64,000 bases of DNA, taken from Sphingomonadales bacterium. Its GTDB lineage: Bacteria; Pseudomonadota; Alphaproteobacteria; Sphingomonadales; Sphingomonadaceae. The DNA lies in assembly GCA_016707885.1 (NCBI GenBank), contig JADJGU010000001.1, positions 678,501 through 742,500 on the forward strand, written 5' to 3'. Below, in pieces: positions 37,465 to 45,728 of this stretch. How positions within the stretch are numbered: position 1 is the stretch's first letter; the number at the start of each line of letters is the position of its first letter. The notes under the pieces were generated by a model, which was not told the DNA's origin, made no database searches, and worked only from the letters and a program-made list of their open reading frames with translations. Made by a program: the position numbers and the translations under genes.

Positions 37465-38367
37465 TCAATGCCCGTTGCCCGACGCCAGGCTTTTGCAACG
37501 CTTGCAGCGGATCGCCCAGCGCCACCATCCGCGCCCGCGACGCCGCACCGATAATCGGGTGCGGATGGGCCGGTATTCGCGCGGACTCATTTTGAAAAAC
37601 TGCCGGAAATCCCGGTTGAAATGCGCTTGGTCGTAATAGTTGGCATCGAGCGCGTCGGACCAGTTGCTCTCCGGATCGCGCATGATCACCGCCAATGTCC
37701 GCACAAAACGCTGCCGTCGAAGCAGCAATTTGGGCGAGAAGCCGAATATGCGCAGAGAGAAGCGCTGCAACTGGGCGATGGAGAGCTGCAACCGCTCCGC
37801 CAACTGGGCGACCGAGGCGATTTCGGGATCCATCAGCGCTGCATGTGCCGCGCGCACCCGCTGTTCAGTGGTAGCATCAATCAGCGGCCGGTTATCCAGA
37901 GCGTCGAGCAATATCGCATCGAAGCGAGCCGCCATTTCGTCAAGATTTTGCGCCGATACCGCTGCCTGCATCATGTCGGCAAAATGCAACCGGCGTTTTG
38001 ACCAAAGAGGCATCATCAAGCCTGTCCGCCCAAGCGTCGGCAGGCTCGTCGATAAACATGCTCCATCCCACGGGCAGAAACCCGATGCTCGCAATACGCG
38101 CATGTCGGGCGGCAAAGGGGCCCGCAAGACTTGTCGGCCCGACAAAATGCGCCGGCGGAATGTCGCGCAGCTTTGCCCGACAAAACCGCCCAGCGTATCA
38201 CCGCTATAGCGAAACCGCACACTCGCCCATTCGGGGTTCATCCAGTCGAAGACAGGCTCGCCATCCAGAGTGTCTATCGAGGTGAAATAATAGGCCGACA
38301 GATAGGGCTGGAGCCGCGGGTGCGGCGCGATGAATCGCGTATGGCTGGAGCCATCTGCCCCGGTCAT
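37465..38367 (-). pseudogene. AraC family regulator, first of two paralogues (three frameshifts)
   Basis: The C-terminal half carries an AraC helix-turn-helix domain (SVAQLAERLQLSIAQLQRFSLRIFGFSPKLLLRRQRF, then DQAHFNRDFRQFFKMSPREY). Comparison with its neighbour shows that conserved text moves frame three times: one base is missing near 38170, an A is extra at 37996-37999, and one base is missing near 37561. Between the first two sites the true text HFVGPTSLAG...IGFLPVGWSMF matches the neighbour's GPTSRA...IGMLPAGWSRF. Repaired, the protein would read to a stop at 37406. It may be a decaying gene, but given similar errors in essential genes nearby, sequence error is likelier. Confidence 0.7.
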
Positions 38368-38433
38368 TTTGCCATCCCCTGCATGTAAACTGTCATTGCT
38401 GCAGGATTTTCTGACGTCAAGCGGCGAGTAACG

Positions 38434-39306
38434 TCAAGGCCCCTGCAAGACCTGCAACGGCTGGCCGAGCGCTGCGGCCCGCGCCCGAAGCGCCGCCTTG
38501 CTAATGGGGCGCGGCATATCGAGAAAGGCCTTGGGCGTCATGCCCATGAAATCCCGAAAATCACGGCTAAAATGCGCCTGATCATGGTAGCTGGCGTCAA
38601 GAACCTTGACCCATTTGAGCGCCGGATCGAGCATACGCGGCGCAAGCGAGCGCAGGAAGCGCTGGCGGCGTAACAGCCGTTTTGGCGGAAAGCCGAAGAC
38701 CCGGCGGCACAGCCGTTCGACATATTGGCTGTTGAGGTTCACCCGCGCCGCCAATTGTCCAACGTCGGTGATTTCAGGGTCGGCCAATGCGGCGTGGACC
38801 CGTTCTATTTCGTCTTCCTGACCCTGTTCGGGGCCGAGCGCTGCAAGCAAGTGCTGATCGAAGACATCGGCAATCTGGCGATGATCGCGCATCCCCTGTA
38901 TGTCCGCCCATATAGCGCCAAAAAGGGCAAAGGCAGTTTCGGTTTCGACGTCAAATACTGCGTTTGCAAAGTGGTTCGCATTCGCACCAACAAACCGGCT
39001 CCAACCTGCAGGCAGCATGCCGATACCCGCCAGCCGCGCGAAGGAACAACGAACATGGCAGGCTCGGCTGGTGGGGCCGGTCATTGAGGCTCTCGGGACC
39101 GGAACTACGGGGTCCGGAACAAGACTTGCGGGGATCATCCCTTCGAGCATGAAACGTGCACTCGCCCATTCGGGGTAGAGCAGGTCGTCCAGCTCGAGCC
39201 CGCCAGGCGTCGCGATTTCGACAAAATAATAGCTGCTGAAATAGCGCCTGAGTTCAGGTGCCGGCAGAATGAATCGATAATCGCCGATGGAGCTTAGTGA
39301 TTGCAC
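38434..39306 (-). CDS. AraC family transcriptional regulator, second paralogue
   Basis: The approximately 290-residue protein has an N-terminal sensor-like domain (YRFILPAPELRRYFSSYYFVE) and a C-terminal AraC domain with two helix-turn-helix units (VGQLAARVNLNSQYVERLCRRVFGFPPKRLLRRQRF and DQAHFSRDFRDFMGMTPKAF). No good ATG exists; GTG at 39306 is chosen, overlapping the hisN stop. It is the intact copy of a tandem pair. Target genes are unknown. Confidence 0.75.
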   Translation of the reverse strand: MQSLSSIGDYRFILPAPELRRYFSSYYFVEIATPGGLELDDLLYPEWASARFMLEGMIPASLVPDPVVPVPRASMTGPTSRACHVRCSFARLAGIGMLPAGWSRFVGANANHFANAVFDVETETAFALFGAIWADIQGMRDHRQIADVFDQHLLAALGPEQGQEDEIERVHAALADPEITDVGQLAARVNLNSQYVERLCRRVFGFPPKRLLRRQRFLRSLAPRMLDPALKWVKVLDASYHDQAHFSRDFRDFMGMTPKAFLDMPRPISKAALRARAAALGQPLQVLQGP

Positions 39307-40076
39307 GCCAGCGCCTCGATCACATCTTCCATCCGCGCGGGATCGCCGAGGGCGATGACATGGCCTTCGGAGCCCGCGTGCAGCAGCTCGCCATTCCAGT
39401 CGCACATCATCCCGCCAGCACCTTCCACGACCGGAACCAGGGCGGCAAAATCATGCAGCTTGAGGCCGGACTCGACAACGATGTCGATATGCCCCGAAGC
39501 AAGCAGTGCGTAATTGTAGCAATCGCCGCCAAACAACATCCTTTTGTGCGCGGTCTGCGCGGCGAGCGCCATGAAATGGTCGCCGTCATGCTGGCTAAAA
39601 TATTGCGGGCCGCTCGTGGCCAGCGAGGCTGCCGCCAATTCACGGCAGGCGCGAGTCGAAACCTGCTTGCCGTTCAGCGTCGTCCCCTGACCTGTCACAC
39701 CGATCCAGCGTTCGCGGTTGATGCACTGGTCGATCAAGCCAAGCACCGGCCAGCCATCTTCGAGCAAGGCAATCAGCGTGCCGAAAATTGGGCGACCGGC
39801 CATGAAACTGATAGTGCCGTCGATCGGGTCTATCACCCAGGTGCGACCGGAGGTGCCGCTTTTCTCGCCATATTCTTCGCCGACAATCGCATCTGTCGGG
39901 CATTCAACGTCGAGGATGGCGCGGATCGCAGCCTCTGCCGCGCGGTCGGCTTCGGTGACGGGTGTAGAGTCGGCCTTGGCTTCATGGTCGAAGCTGGCGC
40001 GGAAGAAAGGACGTATGACGCCCCCTGCCACATCGGCGAGTCGTCCCGCCAATTCGATTTCTCTCGCCCCAATCAT
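39294..40076 (-). CDS. hisN: Histidinol-phosphatase, inositol monophosphatase family
   Basis: The 260-residue protein has the metal-binding motifs GEEYGE and WVIDPIDGT and a C-terminal GGxxG-type segment (LHDFAALVPVVEGAGG). It groups by motif with HisN-type phosphatases, which remove phosphate from L-histidinol phosphate, rather than with SuhB. ATG 40076 follows CAGGGAA. Placement next to prs (PRPP, the histidine precursor) fits, but an inositol- or other phosphatase cannot be excluded. Confidence 0.75.
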   Translation of the reverse strand: MIGAREIELAGRLADVAGGVIRPFFRASFDHEAKADSTPVTEADRAAEAAIRAILDVECPTDAIVGEEYGEKSGTSGRTWVIDPIDGTISFMAGRPIFGTLIALLEDGWPVLGLIDQCINRERWIGVTGQGTTLNGKQVSTRACRELAAASLATSGPQYFSQHDGDHFMALAAQTAHKRMLFGGDCYNYALLASGHIDIVVESGLKLHDFAALVPVVEGAGGMMCDWNGELLHAGSEGHVIALGDPARMEDVIEALACNH

Positions 40077-40151
40077 GTAAATTTCCCTGCCCTGCTTTTC
40101 AGCAAAGCGCAACATGGCTTTACATATCAGGGCGTTGGGCCCGAAGTGGCC

Positions 40152-41086
40152 CTAATCAAACAGGCTCGATACGCTGCTTTCGTCGGCGATGCGCTTGATG
40201 GCTTCGCCCAATAGGGGCGCAATCGGCAGTTGGCGGATCTTGGCGCTGTCACGCGCAGCGTCAGAGGCGATGATCGAATCGGTGATCACCAGCTTGCGCA
40301 AGCTCGACGCGTTGACGCGGTTGACCGCCTCCCCCGACAGCACGCCGTGGGTGATATAGGCAACGACATCGGAGGCGCCTGCTGCCTTCAGGGCATCGGC
40401 GGCGTTGCACAGCGTGCCCGCGCTATCGGCGATATCGTCGATCAGGATGCAGAAGCGGTCTTTCACATCGCCGATGATGTTCATCACTTCGGAAACGCCC
40501 GCTTTCTCACGGCGCTTGTCGACGATCGCGAGCGGGGCATCGTTGATGCGCTTGGACAGCCCGCGCGCACGGACCACGCCGCCAACGTCGGCGAAACCAC
40601 CGTGATCGGCTTGTCGCCATGCCGGTCGAGGATATCGGTGCTCATAACCGGTCCCGCAAACAGATTGTCGGTGGGGATATCGAAGAAGCCTTGAATCTGG
40701 CCAGCGTGCAAATCGACCGTCAGCACGCGATCGGCCCCCGCCTCGGTAATCAGATTGGCGACCAGTTTCGCCGAAATCGGCGTACGCGGGCCGGGCTTGC
40801 GGTCCTGCCGGGCATAGCCGAAATAGGGGAGCACTGCGGTGATGCGCTTGGCCGATGCACGGCGCAGCGCGTCGATCATGATCAGCAATTCCATCAGGTT
40901 GTCGTTCGCCGGATGGCTGGTCGACTGGATGACGAACATATCCTCGCCACGGACATTTTCGTGGATCTCGACGAAAATCTCGTTGTCGGCAAAACGGCGG
41001 ACGCTGGCATCGGTCAGCGGAAGCCCCAGATATTCGGCGATGCCCTTGGCCAGCGGAAGGTTCGAATTGCCTGTCATCAATTTCAT
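40152..41086 (-). CDS. prs: Ribose-phosphate pyrophosphokinase (frameshifted in this sequence)
   Basis: The N-terminal part MKLMTGNSNLPLAKGIAEYL to DKPITVVSPTL and the C-terminal part VVRARGLSKRINDAPLAIVDKRR to the PRPP loop ILIDDIADSAGTL are separate frames joined by one missing base near 40589; restored text is TVVSPDVGGVVRARGL. The whole is the normal length of about 311 residues. The enzyme makes PRPP from ribose 5-phosphate and ATP for nucleotide, histidine and NAD synthesis and is essential. ATG 41086 has AAGGGG at nine bases. The break is almost surely an error. Confidence 0.93.
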
Positions 41087-41198
41087 GCGTGCCACCCCTT
41101 CATCGCCGCATTGGAGAATCGTGACGACCCCCTAGCGAAGGCCACCGAGGCTGACAATCGCCTTGCCCGCACCGGTTGTGGACAATAGGAAGAAAGGC

Positions 41199-42854
41199 AT
41201 GACCGATACCCTCTCCATCGCCATGGCCCAGCTCAACCAGCGTGTGGGCGATCTCAAAGGCAATGCCGATGCCATGCTCGAATGGCGGGCAAAGGCTGGA
41301 GCTGTCGATCTGGTGCTGTTTCCGGAACAGCAGCTGATCGGCTATCCGGCCGAAGACCTTGTGCTAAAACCCGCTTTTCAGAAGGCCGCAGCCCTCGAAC
41401 TGGAGCGGCTTGCGGCGGTGACCGCCGATGGTGGCCCTGCGATGTTGGTGGGTTCGATCCTGAAAGACGGCGATGCGCTCTACAATATCGTGGCACTTCT
41501 CGAAGGCGGTAAAATCGTCGCGATCCGCAAGAAGCACGAACTGCCCAATTATGGTACCTTCGACGAGAAGCGCATTTTCGCTCAAGGACCGCTGCCCGAT
41601 CCGGTCGAGTTTCGCGGCGTGAAGCTGGGCCTGCCCATCTGCGAAGATGGGTGGTTGCCCAGCGTGTGCACCCATCTGACAGCACAGGGTGCGGAGCTGC
41701 TGATTTCGGTCAATGGTAGCCCTTATGAAATCGACAAGGACGACCGGCGGCTCGAGGAAGTGTTCGCCACCCGCGTTATCGAAACCGGTCTGCCGCTGAT
41801 CTTCCTCAACCGCGTCGGCGGGCAGGACGAGTTGGTTTTCGACGGCTGCTCTTTCGTGCTCAACGCCGATGGTAAGGCCGCGCACCACCTGCCCGACTGG
41901 GAGGAGCATTTGCGCATCACCCATTGGCGCAAAGGTGCCAATGGCTGGGCGTGCGAAGGCGGCGAGCTGGCGGTGTGGGAAGACCATCCTGCCGACATCT
42001 ATTCAGCAATGGTACTGGCGCTGCGCGATTATGTCGACCGCAACCGTTTTCCCGGCGTCGTGCTCGGGCTTTCGGGCGGGATCGACAGCGCGATATGCGC
42101 CGCGATTGCCGCCGATGCTTTAGGTCCGGACCGGGTGTGGTGCGTCATGCTACCCAGCCGCTTCACCGGTCAGCTGAGCCTCGATCTGGCGGTCGAATGT
42201 GCCGCGATGATCGGTTGCCGCCTCGATACCATCCCGATCAACCCGGCCGTTGTGGCATTCGACGAGATGCTCGCAGGCAGTTTTGCCGACAAGGACGTCG
42301 ATATCACCGAAGAAAATGTCCAGTCGCGCATTCGCGGGGTGACGCTGATGGCGCTGTCGAACAAGTTCGGCCATATGCTGCTGACCACGGGCAACAAGAG
42401 CGAAATGAGCGTCGGCTATGCCACAATCTATGGCGATATGGCGGGCGGCTATAACCCGCTGAAAGACGCCTATAAGATGACGGTGTTTGCGATCTCACGC
42501 TGGCGAAACACACACAAACCCCGCATCGGGCTCGGCCCCGACGGTCCGGTGATGCCCGAAGCGATCATCACCCGCCCGCCGAGCGCCGAATTGCGCCCCG
42601 ATCAGAAAGACAGCGATTCCCTGCCCGACTATCCGGTGCTCGATGATATCCTACTCGGGCTGGTCGAGCAGGAATTGTCGGTCGACGAAGTCACCGCACG
42701 TGGCCACCCGCGCGAAGTGGTCGAGCGGATCGAACGGTTGCTCTACATCGCCGAATATAAGAGGCGGCAGGCTCCGCCGGGGGTAAAGCTCGGCAGCCGC
42801 AATTTCGGCCGCGACCGCCGCTATCCGATCACTAATGCGTTCCGCAGTGGCTAG
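41199..42854 (+). CDS. nadE: Glutamine-dependent NAD+ synthetase
   Basis: The 551-residue enzyme joins an N-terminal nitrilase-type glutaminase domain (FPEQQLIGYP for Glu, RKKHELPNYGTFDEKR for Lys, LPICEDGW for Cys) to an ATP-pyrophosphatase synthetase domain with LGLSGGIDSA. It amidates deamido-NAD using ammonia from glutamine. ATG 41199 follows GAAGAAAGGC. It is divergent from prs and convergent with sppA. Confidence 0.97.
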   Translation: MTDTLSIAMAQLNQRVGDLKGNADAMLEWRAKAGAVDLVLFPEQQLIGYPAEDLVLKPAFQKAAALELERLAAVTADGGPAMLVGSILKDGDALYNIVALLEGGKIVAIRKKHELPNYGTFDEKRIFAQGPLPDPVEFRGVKLGLPICEDGWLPSVCTHLTAQGAELLISVNGSPYEIDKDDRRLEEVFATRVIETGLPLIFLNRVGGQDELVFDGCSFVLNADGKAAHHLPDWEEHLRITHWRKGANGWACEGGELAVWEDHPADIYSAMVLALRDYVDRNRFPGVVLGLSGGIDSAICAAIAADALGPDRVWCVMLPSRFTGQLSLDLAVECAAMIGCRLDTIPINPAVVAFDEMLAGSFADKDVDITEENVQSRIRGVTLMALSNKFGHMLLTTGNKSEMSVGYATIYGDMAGGYNPLKDAYKMTVFAISRWRNTHKPRIGLGPDGPVMPEAIITRPPSAELRPDQKDSDSLPDYPVLDDILLGLVEQELSVDEVTARGHPREVVERIERLLYIAEYKRRQAPPGVKLGSRNFGRDRRYPITNAFRSG

Positions 42855-42906
42855 TGCAACCGCGAAAGCAACTTATCGAACCAGTTTCCGGCTTTCGTCT
42901 CGCCAC

Positions 42907-44739
42907 CTACTGTCGGTAGCCCCGCCACCGCCGCCACATTCCAGGCAGCGCACCTGCGCGCCTTGCAGCACCCGACAGCAAGCGCCAAGTCCGCTGCAAT
43001 CCGATCAAATAGCAACTGCTGCTCCACGCCGCACGACCGAACAGGTCCATCGGGGCTGTCGCTTGCCGGAAACTTCCGGGCATCAGGCCGCCAAGCAGCG
43101 TGCTGGCAAAATCGGGCATGGGTTCGATGTAGAGCGGGTGCCAGTCGCCTTTCTCAAGCTTGGCCAGCCGCGCCGCTTCTGCCAAAGCATCGTCCAGGTC
43201 GCCCAGCCGGTCAACCAATCCCAATTGTAGTGCAGTACCGCCCGCCCAAACGCGGCCCTGGCCAATGGCATCGACTTGCTCGACCGTCTTTTTGCGCGAC
43301 GCCGCTACGCGGGTCAGGAAATCGCGATAGCCTTTTTCGACCGTCGATTGCGCCAGCCGGTCGAATTCAGGACTGATGCCGCCGAGCACATCGGGTTCGC
43401 CCGATAGCGGGGTGGTGCGCACGCCATCGGTGGTCACACCCCATTTGGCGAGCGCTTCCTTACCCGAAGGCAGCACGCCAAAAATACCGATGGAGCCAGT
43501 GATGGTCGATGGCTCGGCAAAGATCGTATCGGCGGGCATCGAAATCCAGTAACCGCCGCTCGCGGCCAGATTGGCCATCGAGACGACGACAGGGATTTTG
43601 CGCTTCTTGGCTTCAGCCAAGGCCAGTCGGATTTTCTCCGACGCGGTCACCGATCCGCCAGGGGAATCGACCCGTACGACCAGCGCCTTGATCTCAACAT
43701 TTTTGAGCGCGTCGTAGATCAATTCGGATACACTATCCCCCGCCGCCACGCCCGGGCCACCTTCGCCGTCGATGATTTCACCGGCGACGGTTATGACTCC
43801 AACGGGCGAACCATCGCGCGATGGACTGTGCGCGGCCAGCAAGGCTGCCGGGCGGGTTTCGGCAAAAGTGCCAATTTTCTCCTCGCGCCCTTCACCCACC
43901 TTGGCCGCGACATATTTGCCGAACGCGATGCGATCGCCCAGCTTGTCGACCAACCCGTTTGTCAGCGACAACTGCGCCAAATCGCCCTTTGCTGCCTCGA
44001 CAGCTGTTGGTGCATCAGCAAGTAGAGCATCGAGTTTAGCCTTGGGGCGCGCTTTGGCGACATCGTTGCGCCATTGCTCCCACACCTCGTCATAAAGCGC
44101 CTTCATTGCGACTTCGGCCTCGGGCGACTGGTCGGCGCGCATATACGGCTCGACCGCGCTTTTGAAGGTACCCACGCGGTAGATATGCGCCTTGATACCC
44201 AGCTGGTCGAACAGGCCCTTATAATAAGTCCGCGAACCGCCCGGCCCGGTCGGCAGCACGCCGCCCAGCGGATCGACCCAGATTTCACTGGCATGCGCCG
44301 CCAGTTGATAGCCATCGTCGCTATAAGCGGTGGCAAAGGCGTAGACCGGCTTGCCTGCCTTGCGGACGGCGTCAATCCGTTCGCCTACTGCCGCGAGGCT
44401 CGTCTGTCCGCCACCCATGAAGCGATCGAGATCGAGCACCACCGCCTTGATGCGATCGTCCTTTACCGCCAATTCGAGCGCGCGGGAAATGTCACGCTGC
44501 CGATATTCGCGCATCGGCGCGCGCTGCGACAGCAAGGCTGCGACCGGATCGATGGCAGCGGGTTGTTCGGAAACAAATCCGTCGAGCTCAATCAACAGCG
44601 CCCCGTCGCGCACAGCGCCCGGATTGGGACCCGCGCTGAGAAGCGCATACAGCAAGCCGAAAAAAACCAGCAGGAACAGCAGCACCAGCCCGTCCTTGAT
44701 GCCAACCAGAAACCGCCAGACGCCCCTCATAAATGTCAT
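42907..44739 (-). CDS. sppA: Signal peptide peptidase SppA, 67K type (C-terminus probably scrambled)
   Basis: An N-terminal membrane anchor (GLVLLFLLVFFGLLYALLSAG) is followed by tandem S49 domains. The lysine general base is in RTYYKGLFDQLG and the serine in NLAASGGYWISMP, the pair used by SppA. It cleaves leftover signal peptides in the inner membrane. The last 40 residues in frame (LSGAARRAGALPGMWRRWRG) are unlike the family; text expected there (AAWEQQLLFDRIAADLALAVG, then VLQGAQVRCLECG) lies in other frames, pointing to lost bases near 43024 and 42971. The start is ATG 44739 or 44730. Confidence 0.9.
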   Translation of the reverse strand: MTFMRGVWRFLVGIKDGLVLLFLLVFFGLLYALLSAGPNPGAVRDGALLIELDGFVSEQPAAIDPVAALLSQRAPMREYRQRDISRALELAVKDDRIKAVVLDLDRFMGGGQTSLAAVGERIDAVRKAGKPVYAFATAYSDDGYQLAAHASEIWVDPLGGVLPTGPGGSRTYYKGLFDQLGIKAHIYRVGTFKSAVEPYMRADQSPEAEVAMKALYDEVWEQWRNDVAKARPKAKLDALLADAPTAVEAAKGDLAQLSLTNGLVDKLGDRIAFGKYVAAKVGEGREEKIGTFAETRPAALLAAHSPSRDGSPVGVITVAGEIIDGEGGPGVAAGDSVSELIYDALKNVEIKALVVRVDSPGGSVTASEKIRLALAEAKKRKIPVVVSMANLAASGGYWISMPADTIFAEPSTITGSIGIFGVLPSGKEALAKWGVTTDGVRTTPLSGEPDVLGGISPEFDRLAQSTVEKGYRDFLTRVAASRKKTVEQVDAIGQGRVWAGGTALQLGLVDRLGDLDDALAEAARLAKLEKGDWHPLYIEPMPDFASTLLGGLMPGSFRQATAPMDLFGRAAWSSSCYLIGLQRTWRLLSGAARRAGALPGMWRRWRGYRQ

Positions 44740-44827
44740 GCTCGATCCTCGACTTTCTAGTGCCAATGTAGGGCGCCGCCGCCAGCTTACCAGACGGTTT
44801 CGACGAACTTGCTATTCGGATAAGCGA

Positions 44828-44859
44828 AAAGGGCCGCTCCGGGAGGGAGCGACCCTTTC
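44828..44859 (-). terminator. Intrinsic terminator after the small peptide frame
   Basis: Read on the minus strand, AGGGTCGCTCC and GGAGCGGCCCT pair with one G-U over 11 bp around a CTCCC loop, followed by TTTT. It starts eleven bases after the stop of the 31-residue frame. On the plus strand the stem has a C-A mismatch and weaker T tract, so minus-strand use is favoured. Confidence 0.75.
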
Positions 44860-44869
44860 CTTACATGGG

Positions 44870-44965
44870 TCAGCAGCCGGACGTGCCGCTGCCGGGAGTG
44901 GTATTCATGCTGAAATCAGCAGCCGATCCCCCGAACGGAAATGTCCGACCTCGTAACTGAACCAT
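44870..44965 (-). CDS. Candidate very small peptide gene (31 residues), function unknown
   Basis: I do not recognise it. A perfect Shine-Dalgarno (AAAGGAGGTGATCC, 44974-44987) is followed by ATG 44972, giving an 18-residue peptide MSHGSVTRSDISVRGIGC, and by ATG 44965, giving 31 residues that begin MVQLRGRTFPFGGSAADFSM and end TTPGSGTSGC. An upstream ATG at 45017, also with a GGAGGG site, reads into the 18-residue frame (33 residues). Both frames end Gly-Cys-stop. A terminator follows the second stop directly. Which frame is real is unclear, and a single-base error could join them; the 31-residue frame looks most protein-like. Confidence 0.4.
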   Translation of the reverse strand: MVQLRGRTFPFGGSAADFSMNTTPGSGTSGC

Positions 44966-45113
44966 GAGACATCGGATCACCTCCTTTCGATTGTTGAAAA
45001 CTGTTCGCGTCATGCATCTGCTTGCCCTCCGCGACTCGAATTTGAATCAAGCGAATCAAGGAAACAAGTCTTGTATTTCGATTTTTTTCTGGCAAATATC
45101 TCGCCTCTTGCGC

Positions 45114-45136
45114 GGGACCGCACAGGTCCTTTTTTA
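45114..45136 (+). terminator. Orphan plus-strand terminator-like hairpin
   Basis: GGGACC-GCACA-GGTCC followed by seven T. No plus-strand gene ends here, so it may close a small RNA antisense to the peptide unit, or be chance. The 44740-45144 stretch holds only this, the candidate peptide unit and its terminator. Confidence 0.5.
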
Positions 45137-45144
45137 TGCGCGGT

Positions 45145-45678
45145 TTAACTACGGCAATCTTCGACCACGCGGCTGATTTCGTTCCAGTTCGGTATGGCGA
45201 GCGGACGCAATCCGCCAACTTCAACCGCAAACCGGCCACGGCTATAGGCAATCGCATCCAGAATTGCATCGCGTGGCATGATTTCGGCAGCAACATAGGG
45301 TGGCTCATTCGCAGCTTGAACCGGCTCAAAGGCTTTCATTGTCGAACTTGTGCGGATCAGGAACGTGCCACTATGTCCGCTGCCATTGACCGACAAATAG
45401 ATGCGGCTTCGTGATCTGTCGCATCGCAAGGTCACCGTTGCATTGGCTCCGGCTGGGCCAAACAGTGCGAGCGAACCGCGCGCGTCAGTGCGGTATACCC
45501 AAGTTCCGGGGGCCAGCGGCCAGTCAATCCACTCCCCGGTCGGGCGCACGGGTTTGGGGGCCTCGACAACCGCCGGGGGTGCTGGCTGTGGCTTAGGCTG
45601 CGGGACCGGCTCGGGCTTCGATGGCACACAGGCTGCAAGCGCAAGCAAAGGCAACAGGATCAAATGGTTCCAACGCAT
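45145..45678 (-). CDS. Predicted lipoprotein of unknown function
   Basis: The protein has a lipobox leader, MRWNHLILLPLLALAACVPS with LAAC cleavage, then a proline/lysine-rich linker (PEPVPQPKPQPAPPAVVEAPKP) and a folded domain of about 120 residues with WIDWPLAPGTWVYRTDARGSLALFG. This layout is common among sphingomonad lipoproteins of unknown role. ATG 45678 gives the cleanest leader; 45696 is an alternative. It is divergent from tlyA. Confidence 0.8.
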   Translation of the reverse strand: MRWNHLILLPLLALAACVPSKPEPVPQPKPQPAPPAVVEAPKPVRPTGEWIDWPLAPGTWVYRTDARGSLALFGPAGANATVTLRCDRSRSRIYLSVNGSGHSGTFLIRTSSTMKAFEPVQAANEPPYVAAEIMPRDAILDAIAYSRGRFAVEVGGLRPLAIPNWNEISRVVEDCRS

Positions 45679-45728
45679 AGACAGCCTTATGGCCAATCGT
45701 GCGGCTTTGGGCTAGGCCCCAAATCAAC

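Noticed and set aside
44974..44988. GGATCACCTCCTTTC as a relic of a 16S rRNA 3' end
   Set aside because: The match is only 15 bases with no other 16S sequence around it; it is explained as a perfect Shine-Dalgarno on the minus strand.
44964..45176. A 70-residue plus-strand open frame in the sppA-lipoprotein gap
   Set aside because: It runs through a terminator hairpin, lacks a ribosome site and overlaps the end of the lipoprotein gene.
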